A stretch of 64,000 nt of DNA. Source: Atopsyche davidsoni (taxonomy: Eukaryota > Arthropoda > Insecta > Trichoptera > Hydrobiosidae). This document shows, one piece after another, positions 23,050 through 34,384 of this stretch (the stretch's first letter is position 1; each line of letters starts with the position of its first letter). The notes under the pieces are model-generated. The model saw nothing but the letters and a program-made list of their open reading frames with translations, was not told the origin of the DNA and ran no database searches. Both the position numbers and the translations under genes were made by a program. The stretch is taken from the NCBI GenBank assembly GCA_022113835.1, contig JAILWY010000004.1, forward strand, positions 6,203,501 to 6,267,500. Reading direction: 5' to 3'.

Positions 23050-24835
23050 TTCAATTTTGATTTAAAAATGGTCTTACATAGAAAAGTCTTTTAAAAATAA
23101 GTACCATAGTGCAGATTCTTGTGTTGTTTCTAGAAAAAAGCAGATATCGGAGACTCAAAAGTCGGATATAGAAACTATTGGATCATAATGCTTCCTTTTC
23201 GTTGTTATTCTACAAATTGTAGCCCTTCGTTTATATAGAGAAACTTGGTTTTTAAATAATTTAAACTTATAAGACGCTCAAGCATGATTTAAGAAAAAAA
23301 TGTGTTTATTACCCTGATTAAAACGTTCAAGCCATTTATGTTGTCAAATAAAATTGATACAAAACTGTTGATAATTAAAAAAATGTTTTTAAACAAAAAC
23401 ATATTTCCCAAAATAACGCCTTTCGCTTTTAGAGTAGACGCTATATAATAAATTCTCTGAGTTTATTCGTGAGCAATCTTCACCCCGTGTGCAATTATAG
23501 AGGATTCCATTCTTCGCCTCTGAATTCCCTATAAAAAAATACTACACAAAGACAGTTCAGGTAATAATTCTTGGTAACACAGTAAAGCAATAAAACCCGG
23601 TACATTTACAGAACGTTCGAAAAAATCTGTCGGAACCTACGGATAAGGCTCTGGAATGAACCGAGTATATAAATATATCAACCTACCTCAGCAAAGAGGA
23701 ACAACTTATACAGAAGGGTCAAAAGATGGTAGCATATATTTAAAATGCACATACACCAAAATATTCAAACGTCCTTTGCAAATAATGAAGAGTATCAATA
23801 TCTTCAAGTATTAATGAATAATTCATTCTACATTTCTTTTGAGATGGAATTAATCATTAGATGTACATGACTAAATGATAATCTATTAATGACTGTAAAC
23901 ATGCATAATTGTCTAAGGAAATAGTTTCTATTATCACAGTCGTATAGTGCAAGTAAAGTATTGAAATATTACGCCTAGATTGACAAGTAAAAAAATTACC
24001 AAAGATTGAAATAATTTTTACTTATACGTATAACATATATACATTAAACACTGAGCAATCATATTTTATAAAAAAAATACGATGTCTATATTAGGCAAAA
24101 TTTTGTGGCCGAAATATTCTTATCATTTTTATTACTAGCTGATTAAAATTCTATTTAGATACAGTAATAGTTATTAGACCTAGTAAGGCTGGCTTAAAAG
24201 CTTTGTAAGCTCACTCAACTCACCCTGTATATGCATCTGTAGTGTAAGCTATATACCTCTGCGGACTACTAGAGAACAGGCCAGTATCAAATTTATGGAC
24301 ACTCTTCGTGGGTGAGTTCTCCCGAGTCTTACATTCTTTGCAATATTAACGCGTCTCTTCAGGCTCGGCGATGGACGATATTGTAGGTTTACTTCAGCCC
24401 CCATACTTTATACTCGTATGGCTCGCTGTATATTATTTAATATTAACCTTACACTGAGAAATGAAAAAGAAAACGGTTTCAAAAGACATATTAACTAAAG
24501 TGAGTTAAATAGTTCAGTTTCACTTCAATTTATATGTAAATCTCATTTTTTTTTTTGCAAAAGATGTTGTAGTCTTTTCCACTGTAATGACTAATCCGTT
24601 AAGTTTATTTTTGGATATAAAAAATTAATAATTCATAAAAGTCTCAATTTCACTTACAGAAATTATTTATCTGTTTCGCCAAAACACGAAAACATTAGGC
24701 ATTGAAAATTACTCAGTATTTTTACTTTTGTGTAAATTAAAATTTTATAAATGATATTCAACAGCGAATATGTTTACTATAGAGGCTGTACTTCTAAAAT
24801 AAATAATATGTGCATAGAAAAGTGCTAAGACCCAT

Positions 24836-24869
<34 letters not shown>

Positions 24870-27800
24870 TTTACCTTCATAAATATAAATATTCACATAT
24901 ACATTTTAAATATAGCACTCAACGGTTAATATGTTTATCATACAATTGAACAATCACATATATTTAGTGAATAGTGTTAAACTATGGGACTTAATCAATA
25001 TTCAAGGTAATTAGACGACCAGATCTGATCGACCACCTCTAAATCAGTAATTGATCATAATAAGGGATATTAAGATAGCTTGTCTCGTAGGGGCGGGCGT
25101 CTTAGCAGAAATAGGGATATTATCTACATTGTTTTGTATAGTAATAAAATTTTGATGTCATGAAATAACATTAAATGAATTCAAAAATATGGTTTTGAAA
25201 ATATTTTTATTAAAATGATTTCACAAATATAATTTTGGTAGTTTTGAATTTTCACTTCACATTGTAGTTTTAAAAACACCTTTCTATGTGCGTTTGGAAG
25301 GTTTCTAAGAGTACCATGCTAAGGTCCGGGTTTTATGAAGGGTGAGACCCTAGAGGGCTGTTCATCCGGCCCAGCTTGGAATTGTTATTTCAAGATGGTC
25401 AGATGATACATCTCGCATGCTCTACGGCAGAGTGCTAACTGCTGGGACGAGAGAGTTTGGAAATTGTATGACTGTTGAATGTCCCCATGTGCACTTCAAT
25501 ATGTTTATTACGGGATTACTTTTTTTTTTTTAAATAAATAAAACATAATGTTTGATGAATCTGTAGAAATTTTTTTTTACAAAAAATCCTAATAATACTC
25601 CATATAAGAAAGTCCATAAACTTTGATATAATTTATTTGATTTATTAAGCATTTTGAGTTTGATTGCTCCCAATTGCTTGCCCATCTCCCATTTTCTCCA
25701 CGGTCTTCTATTTTTTAAGAGTATAATTATTAATTTAAGCTAGAATATCTTAAGTATGTCAAAAAAAAGCAAAAACGTCTACTGGTTCGGTCTGATACTA
25801 TAATTTATTTTTAAGGATTTAAACTACAATTTTTTAATTTTTTATTAAAAACCACTCATCTATTTTCCATGGCAAGCAAAATAACTGATTTTAACATCTC
25901 ACCAGCCAGATTATTGATTGAGCAACGGCTTTTTTTCTTCTAAAAGCCTCATTTTCACAGATGAATTGTAATTTCAAAATTTGATTCATATTATCGTTAC
26001 AAATAAATACCACAGCGCCATTTTGTACAGGACGCAAAAACAACATTAAAAAAATGTTGTGTACGCTGAGATATTCCTAGAATTTATATTCCTTATTTGT
26101 TTTCTTTAATTCTATTATCTCGTTCAGTTACATAGGCCTATTTGTGTCTCGCAAACAAGATCAGTGAGCATTTAATGTGAAAGAAAAATTACTTCAAAGA
26201 CTTGGCATTATTTTCTCTTCGTATGTCAAGAAGACGGGGCCATTCCTTTGTTTATCTTGCGACGTTATAATAATTCCATGCATGTACTTCCCTCCTAAGT
26301 GGAGGAAGACGGGAAAAGCGGTGTTTAAAGAAAACAAAGCGAATATTAAATGGAAACGCGAAAACTTGCCAAATCGAAACGGAAAGCGAACCTGCAGACG
26401 CGGCGAATATTGTATTGGCGGATTCTTTTTATCAAATAAAAATACAATCGAAGTTTTCCAGCTAGCGGCTCCTTCAGCTGCATCTTTATTGACGATCTTT
26501 AGAAGCGAAATGTTTTTCTTGCAGACGAGTCGAATGAAAGTTTATCCGAATACTTCAACTTCTAGTAGACGTTTTATTGTTCGATTGATTTGTGGATTAT
26601 TGATAAGAACTTTTTGCAGTAAAAAAATATATTTAATCTTATCACTTCTATTGCAACTTTTACTGTTTTTTTGTCTATAACACCATGACTAGCAACGAAA
26701 CATCGTTAGATATAGAATGCAATAAAATTCATGTGATTCAATTACTAAGACCGCATACTACTTCTTTATAAGAAAAATACGAAAACAATAAAAATCAATT
26801 GTTCAACCATTCGCACATATGAAAAAAGTTTTTATTTAAAAGCCTATGTTACAAAATCTTATAATTGAATATTTTAAAGCTAATATTTTACAATAAAATA
26901 ATAATTTTTTTAAATGATTACATTTGAAGCTTGTCTTTGATTCATACGAATCGAGAATAATAATATTTTCCTAATAGCATCGTAATTGTCCATTGTATGA
27001 AAGGTTTTCAATAAGCGTTGTTTATTTTTCAATATTAATTTCAGTTAAATTTTATTCCACATATCCTCTTTAATGAATGTTATCGCTAGTAAAAATAATT
27101 CAATACCCCGATAAAAATTAAATATTCAAAGCTTTTACAAAAATATTTATGATAATTTATATATGATGATTTATACGTAACAAAAATATTCATGATATTA
27201 AATACATGTATTTAAGTAATTAGAAATTATTATTGATATTTCTTTACATATGCGCCGTTGTTTTTTCGTATATTTGCACAAAGAATGTAAACGTTTCGAT
27301 CAAAAGGATAAATAACATCTGCTTTGAACAGTTTCTTATTGAAATAAATTAAGAAAATATACTTTTTATATTTACAAAAGAACAGTATTTAATGTCTGAA
27401 AGTAAACAGATTTTAATTTATTTATTTTAACTTTATATTCAACAATGATTTTTTTACATATATAAGCATAAATCCTGTTATTTGAATTGTGAGTAAAAAA
27501 TGTGATCAGTGAGTAGAAAATAAATAATTATAATTATTTTTAAAAGAATTTTTACTAAAACTCTTTCGCTTTCTGGGTCTTTGATCCGATAATAATAATT
27601 AAAACATTTGAAAATAATAAAACATAAATATATCAAAACATTTTCAAGTATATTTTTTTTAATTACATTTTATGATAGTGAAATACAATGAAGTTTACAA
27701 TATGAACCAAATGTATTTTATTTACCATGGTAGGGTACATATACAGAGAGAATCTAAAATAAATTGTCATTCACAGTAATAACATGGGTTCTGTAATATA

Positions 27801-28330
27801 AAAATCGTCATTTGGCAAATCTGTCAGAGTGTTTCTTACAAACAGAAGCAATCCGAGAACTTTCAGGTGTTCGACATTTTTCTCGAGAGCAGTGTGCTTG
27901 TTGCAGTGCGTTTGACAGTTGGAAGAATATCGACTAAAGAAACAACCCTTTCTGCTGAAAACCAAATTAAGATATGAAGTTTTGATCAAAAAAAAGATTT
28001 CTTCACATACGAAACTTACTTTATATCTCAAATGATAACACGTTTTTTTTTTTGTAAAAATTTTGTGATAATGTTTGTTCAAACCAATATTCTGGATTCT
28101 GAAAAAAAAGCTCAAGTAGATGATGATATTTATAAGTTTTACATATTAATCTGAAAAAGAAAAAATATATATATTATGTGGCTAACAATGAAAACATTAC
28201 TAAAGAGATATAGTATATATGGTATATAAGTTGCTTAGATTACAATATACGAATACCTCAAGTGTGTATGCATCATTTAAAATAAATAGTTAAAACATGG
28301 CAAAGTTAATTTAGTCTATTCAGGTTTATT
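23050..28330. other. AT-rich non-coding DNA with two GC-richer patches
   Basis: No gene supported. Patches at 24,190-24,420 and 25,290-25,480 contain no recognisable motif beyond weak tRNA-like words. A GC-richer island at 26,240-26,430 is covered by a 167-codon plus-strand frame (26,177-26,680), the longest apparently non-transposon frame here. It starts with basic and aromatic residues and ends in a leucine run; I recognise no domain and think it is chance. Confidence 0.4.
24834..24869 (+). repeat. (CA)n-(TA)n microsatellite
   Basis: About eight CA dinucleotides run directly into about nine TA dinucleotides. Confidence 0.9.
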
Positions 28331-28334
28331 TTGT

Positions 28335-28640
28335 ACAGAACCTGAAGTGATACGAGGTATTTGGGTCGGTTTTGCCATAACCACGTCAAAGTTCAGGGTG
28401 CTACAATCGACACAACAAAAGATCACACGCCAGATTACAGGGAATATTCCAAAATGAAGGCTTTGGGGGAGATATTTCCACTTCCGGCTGCAGCAGGTGC
28501 GGCGGGGAGCTTTATGGACCGGCGACATTTTTCATTTTCAGCTCCCTGGCAGCCATATTTAAAATTGTGCAGCGCGTATCGCGGTAAACATGTTTGTACA
28601 CCGGCACGCGGGCCGCGAATAAATTCAGCTGAAATTGCAT
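28335..28640. other. GC-richer island, candidate conserved non-coding element
   Basis: Isolated GC-richer block in AT-rich DNA, with a gcaggtgcggcgg block, a ccatatttaaaa word and a ggtaaacatgttt word. Overlapping frames on both strands have no recognisable domain. The motif mix is that of a cis-regulatory element, but this is composition-based inference only. Confidence 0.2.
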
Positions 28641-31380
28641 AAAAAATGTGGTTTTAAAAACATGAAACGGTTTGCGTTTTTTTAATGAATTATTGTCTAA
28701 AAATAATATTTAAAAATGTTTGGAAAAATTTGCTGAATTCTGCCATTAATACCAAGAAAATGAATGTTTTACTGACTTATCATTTGTCTCATCCATTGGT
28801 GGAGACCAATAAAAAATTTAATGGTAGCAAACTATGCTGTTTTAAATAAATTCTTAAAAGACGTTTTTTTATTTAAAATAGTAGTCTTGATACATAAATT
28901 AATTCTTGGGTGAATTTTTTTAAAAAGAATGTGTAACACTAATTATGAACCAAAGTTGAAATAAGACATAGAATTGAATATAAATTGTTAAAAAGAATCG
29001 ATAATTTTTTTTCTAAAGTAAAATATAAAACGATGGCGTGTTTCTCGTAATAAGCCTATTATATCATTACGTTTAAACGCTATATAAAATAAAGACAACT
29101 TATTATTGTACCATTAGCAGGTTGAAAGTAAAACTCGATTTATAAATATATAAACACTGAAAACATTGTAACGTGGATATTTGCATGTAAAAATTATTGT
29201 GGCCGTGAGAACCATATAACATTTTATTACCACGGCAAAGCTTTTTATGCAGGCGTAACTTATGGGCCCACATCGCAGGGCCGCAACTCAGGTTTTATTT
29301 ATACTTTTATGCAAGACTTCGGACAGTGTGCATATAAATAATATTGCAAACCCACCAGCGAAATATGACGGGGCACGAACAATGCACGGAAATTCTGCCC
29401 AGTTTAGCGAGCACGCGTTAAAATATGCGAAAGATTGTATGTATAAAGTACCCGGTACGTTACGTGTTATATGCGTTCCTGCGGTTTATGTTTAGAAAAC
29501 GATGTTATCAGCCGATAAGGCTCACAATTATCAGTATTTACAGCTCAGGGTGAACGTTAATATGATAATTTAAGGGTTGTTTATAATGCGTATTAAAATG
29601 CGAATCATTTCGCAATCTAAACACGACTGAAATGATATTTCTTGGTGAGAATTTTATACCTGCGCATCTCTCTTGTATAAAGATTAAAATCATTAAAGGG
29701 TTCGTTTAAAACGGATACTATTACGTAATTAAATCATTTAACGGATTTGTAAATTTTTCTTATCAATAAAAAAAGGTATATTACACAAGATTAACAGTTA
29801 CTAGGAAATTATGATAATTTTTAAAGTACATAATTCAACTCACGTTCAGAAGTATTGAAGCCAATTTAACTGTCTACTTAGACTAAACTGTTATAAAATC
29901 TATGAATATACATACTCATAGAATATTCACTATTGTGTAAAGCCTTACTCAAAAAACTAAATAACTTTTATACAAGTCTTAAAATTTCGATGCATTTTAA
30001 CAAGGCCTCCTTGATTATAATCACAATATTATATAACTCAATCAATAAGTCTCGAATAAGTGTCAGAAAAATTAAATAAAAACATCTGATTCATTGGTTG
30101 CCATCAATTTTAATTAATTCATACAAATTACACACATTCACCAATGAGAGTAATACATATTTATTTTTAATTAAAAATCATTTTTAAGCAATTAATTTCT
30201 ATCATCAAAAGTATTCAATTAATTGCAATACGTTAATTGACGACGTATGAGGTTCGCATTTTTCATGTTATTATGTAATTTCTCGCAATGTGCAATTTGG
30301 CTGTTAATTTAAATGGAAACGAATGTTCATGACGTAAAACAAACAGTTTATTTTTTTGTTACAATAACGCGAATCTATTTTCATGTTTACCATTTTTTTG
30401 TGAATTATTTGCACAAAGAAATTTAATTTAATAAATTATCAAAATATTTACTTACGTTCTTGAATTATTTGTTCAAATCAAATTTCACTTAACTAAAAAA
30501 AATATATATACAATTATGAATATTTATACAACGATAAATATATTACTTTTATATTTAAATATATTTTCTTGGCTATTTTTTTTAATCATTGGGTAAATAA
30601 TCTTGTAAAATTAATATAAACATAGATATTTACGTAAAGAACAACTTAACAAGTTTTAGAGTAAAATAACGCTTGTATTGTTTAAAAATAAAACTACGCT
30701 AGGACATTTAAAATTATAATTTTTTATAAAAAAACTATTTTATTAAAAATTTACAAGAAATAACGAATTTTTTCTAGAATTTCTCAAATATAAAAAAACA
30801 ATAAATATAATGCATTTACTCAACTCGTATTAATAAAATACAAAAATCTGATACTTCCATAGCATATATATATACTATATAATAATTTTTCAAATATAAA
30901 CACACAAATGTTAGCCCTGCCAAGTTGTTTACAATAAATAAATAATGTTGTGTGCAAGAAAAGGTCTCGCACTAAACAAGTAAAAAATGGTCTCACCTAA
31001 AAGCACTTACAAATATTACTGCAAAGAAAGTATTTTTCACAAAACATCTCTCAGAACGGCACACACTATCAATCATCATTCATATAGTTCCTCTGAATAT
31101 CAAACGGCCCACATAAAACATCTTCCCTTATTTATTTTTTCGAATTCATCCTATGCCCCCCTTTCGTCGGTCAAGCAATACACCATCTTCTAAGGGAAGT
31201 GATAAATATGGATTTGTGCTATTCGCAGAAGGTTGTACAATTACTTGTTGAATAAATAATTTATTGATCCATTCGGATTCTTAATATTTCATTTGATTTA
31301 AAATTAGGAAAAAAAAATACCATCATTTTTTTTATATGACAACTTAGTTAAGAGTTCATAATTGGTATATTAAAGTAGGT
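28641..31380. other. AT-rich non-coding DNA with an island at 29,190-29,480
   Basis: The island (gtggccgtgag ... ttacgtgttatatgcgttcctgc) carries a 77-codon frame without recognisable content. Elsewhere only AT-rich filler is visible. Confidence 0.4.
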
Positions 31381-31383
31381 TAC

Positions 31384-31475
31384 TGAGTTCCTGTGGTAAA
31401 TAAGTAAAATTACTCGGACACCTGGAAAGGTATCCAAAAGGTGCGGTTTTGAATTTCACCTGTGTCCCTTAAATA
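31384..31475 (+). repeat. Possible tRNA-derived SINE-like unit
   Basis: A ggtaaataagtaaaa word resembles a decayed A box, and GGTTTTGAATTTC (31,445-31,457) a decayed B box. The segment ends in cacctgtgtcc, which pairs with the upstream ggacacctgg. A related end (gtttaaatttcactggtgtc) is seen at 58,812-58,831, suggesting two members of one family. Confidence 0.35.
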
Positions 31476-31479
31476 TTTT

Positions 31480-33440
31480 CGAGGACGTTACCGTATTCTG
31501 CACATCAATATTTTACCTTAGGACAAATATTTACTGACGAACTAATTAAATTTGTTACACTCCATTTCTAAATAACAAATATATAACATATCACATCTGT
31601 GTTTGTATAATCTCCTTTTTTTAATATTAAAATAACATTTTACTACAAAAACTAATAAAGGTTTTATAAACCACGAATAGTAAGTTTTAATCCAGTTTCT
31701 GTTGACACTTGCAAAATATACATTTTTAATATACGTGCATTGATTTTTAGGCGTTAAGGGTTGGAGATGCTTCGTTCACAGAAAATGTAGTTTTTGGATT
31801 TACGTGAGTGTGCATGGGAAAAACGAAGGTTTTTTTTTTGATACATAAGTGTTTCACTGCCATCTTTGATTGTAGATAAAATGAGCAGGCTTTACATGAG
31901 GCTTTTCTGTAGTTTTATTTACTCAAACTTTATCCCTTACCTTCTACGTGGTCAAGCAATACAACATACAAAGAAAGGGGTAATTTAGGGGTATTTTTAA
32001 ATTCAGAGCCGGCCAGGGTCGGAAGCAGTACAGGCGAAGGTTTTTGCCCGGCCGTGAGTTATCGCAGAGCAGGTAACACATCTCCAATGCGTCCCTGGTG
32101 ACCGATACAGCCACCTCCCAACCCCTTCTCCTCCTTGGACCGCCACTACCCCCGAAAACCTTGGATCTTTTTTTGCTTTGAGTGCCCGATACGGGGTTGT
32201 TAAATGCGCTTATGTTTATTTATTCATTTCGCGCTAGGAAAGATGTGAATTTGAGAAAAATGTTAAAACAAATACTAAAATACGGTTAGTTGTGGTTTGT
32301 GTGGATACTTCAGTTCTTTACATAGGTTTTACTGACTTGCCATTAGGCTGCGTCTGAGGCTACTTTTTGTTTATGTTGTGTGCTGTGAGTGCAAATAAAA
32401 ACGGAAGACGCTGTAAGTTTTTTTTTTACTTTTTAAAATATGCATTATTGATAAGAGATACTTTTTAAATAAACAGGTAAATACGGTCAACAAAGTGTAA
32501 AAATAGTCACAAAGCTTTAATAATCAATCAATCTTATTTTTATTGATATTTAAACGCATGTATTATAATATATCAAATGTGTATATCAAATTATAATTAT
32601 TATATATAGGAAAATCACAATCTTATATACTTTTTTCAAATAAAGTATTTTAGAATAAATATGTTAAAGTGACAAACAATTTACTATTAGTATTGGTTTT
32701 ATTTTTGTACAGTAACAATCTTTTAGTGATGATAATGGTGCTCTGGATGTCTCACGCACAAATTTAAATAAATGAGTCGTCTTCACTCCGTTCGTACAAA
32801 AACATATTTTAAATAACAAAAACAAATAAATCAGGATCATGTTAAACCGAAGATTTCCCAGGCTTCGAATCTTTTATGAAGGAGATAGTACGGCGCAGGA
32901 AGGCTGTAGTTCTTATCCCTTGCGGTGCGGTCGTTTCTCACCCGGTAAAAAAATTCGCTTAACTGGTCGATTTAAGCTACGCAAAGGGTTTCTTCTACCC
33001 CAATTTGTCACGCGTCCTGCCCCAGTCCCGGCAACCCTCATACGACTGCACTGTGTTCACATAAAAACGTGTTTACTTACCCCCTAGCCTTCTGCGCCAC
33101 TTTACATGCCCCTTGGCCTGAAAACGTTATAAGTCGTTTCGCTATTGCACTCACATTGAAATTAAGCAATAAAAATTGCAATCTTGTTGAGGGTGGAAGT
33201 TTTTATGGGTTGAAACTTCAGGTATATTATTCTAAAATCCAAATGACTAATACTGTATTAAAAAAATATATACGTACTCAAAATATTTTTTATTAAAAAT
33301 CTTTATCTTTTTTTTATTGTTTTACAATTTAAGCGCTTAAAAAAAGATGTAAAAATAATCATACTTGCCAAAAAATTACAACACAATGCACATTGCATTA
33401 TGAAAACTCATATCAAAGGTGTGCTTTTATATTTTGGTTT
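31480..33440. other. Non-coding DNA with GC-richer islands
   Basis: Islands lie at 32,000-32,170 and 32,840-33,080. The second holds an 82-codon frame (32,839-33,087) rich in R, L and P with no known domain. No splice-site arrangement supports an exon. Confidence 0.35.
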
Positions 33441-33494
33441 TCAATATTTACATTTTAAATATACAGCGAAAAATACTGTAAGATGCATAATTCA

Positions 33495-33607
33495 AATGAA
33501 TAAGTAATGAAATTCGATATTTTTGACAAAGAGTACTTGGTGGAATTCCATTTTTATATTTTTGAGTAAAATACTTGAGTGATTTTTCCACATGTTCGTT
33601 TTTCATT
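33495..33607 (-). repeat. Tail of the 33.6-kb hammerhead repeat
   Basis: Read on the minus strand after the hammerhead: gaaaaacgaacatgtgg, then tactcaaaaatat, then caccaagtactct and tgtcaaaaatat. The last three words recur in the same order on the plus strand at 34,321-34,376, so the two tails form an inverted pair about 700 bp apart. A 61-codon frame (33,448-33,633, minus) lies across it but has no known domain. Confidence 0.65.
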
Positions 33608-33650
33608 TGTGACCGGTTTCGCCAATCTTTCACGTTGGCATTATCAAACA
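33608..33650 (-). ncRNA. Hammerhead ribozyme motif with a U3-A8 core pair
   Basis: Read on the minus strand: stem I 5' side TGT; core TTGATAA (33,647 down to 33,641); one extra T; stem II GCCAA (33,639-33,635) pairing with TTGGC (33,625-33,621) around a nine-base loop; GAAA; palindrome ACCGGT (33,617-33,612); and C at position 17 (GUC triplet). The following ACA pairs with TGT. The core differs from consensus at two places, C3 to U and G8 to A. These two bases form a Watson-Crick pair in the folded ribozyme, so the change is compensatory. Other core bases (U4, G5, A6, A9, G12, A13, A14) are kept. G8 also acts in catalysis, so activity may be reduced or absent. Confidence 0.6.
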
Positions 33651-33769
33651 GAGTCTAAGTAATGCATAAAAATTTAGACATATTTTATATTTCTAGCTTG
33701 TTGAGATATTTTTTTGTATGTTTCACTTTTTCCTGAAAATCAAAGTTGCCGAAGTGACCCACTGCCGAT

Positions 33770-33990
33770 GGCGTATCAATCTTCAGCATCTAACGAGTTG
33801 TGATGAAACCTGAAGCGACTGGCATACTTCCTGAACAACATTTGAAACTTACACGTGCAAGTTTATAATCCCGCGCAAAGTTCCGCGGCGGGTGTGTCCC
33901 GAGGTGTGTGTAGTTTTTGAGGGGTTGAAGTTTTCCTCCCGAGGAACTCCGGCCCGGCTGTTTAAGGGTGCGCTCACTGTTTCGTCATTT
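33770..33990. other. GC-richer island
   Basis: Composition rises between AT-rich flanks, with ccgcggcgggtgtg and ggcccggctg words. No frame or repeat is recognised. Confidence 0.2.
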
Positions 33991-34284
33991 GCTTAAAAAC
34001 TTTGAATTGTTTTAAAATTTGTATAATGTTCTTATAATGGAGTTTTGATATTTTTTGCTCGGTTCGACTGCATTATTCACGTAAAAGCTTTTAATGAACG
34101 GTCGTACTCTTGTGTTCTTTGAATTCTCTTTTTGGAGGGTGCTTAAACGATTTTGCAGAAAACTATAAGCAAGGTAACTTTGTGTTTTATAGTTGAGATA
34201 AATAATGAAGCACAACAAACTTCGAATATTTTGTTTATCCGTGCATTTCAGAGACAAAGTTAGGACTAACATAAAAAATTTTAC

Positions 34285-34384
34285 TTACTCATGTTATAAC
34301 GATTCAATTTTTTTTTTTTTTTACTCAAAAATATTAAAATGTTATTTCACCAAGTACTCTCTGTCAAAAATATTGAATTTCTTA
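34285..34384 (+). repeat. Second copy of the hammerhead tail repeat, without the ribozyme
   Basis: The words catgtt, tactcaaaaatat, caccaagtactct and tgtcaaaaatat match the minus strand of 33,495-33,600 in order. The T run at 34,308-34,322 replaces part of the sequence between. No core or GAAAC motif is present upstream, so this copy lost or never had the ribozyme. Confidence 0.6.

Noticed and set aside
26177..26680. 167-codon open frame as a host gene
   Set aside because: No recognisable domain, no start context, unusual residue mix (basic and aromatic, then a leucine run) and no matching exon neighbours. Chance open frames of this length are possible in a GC-richer patch.
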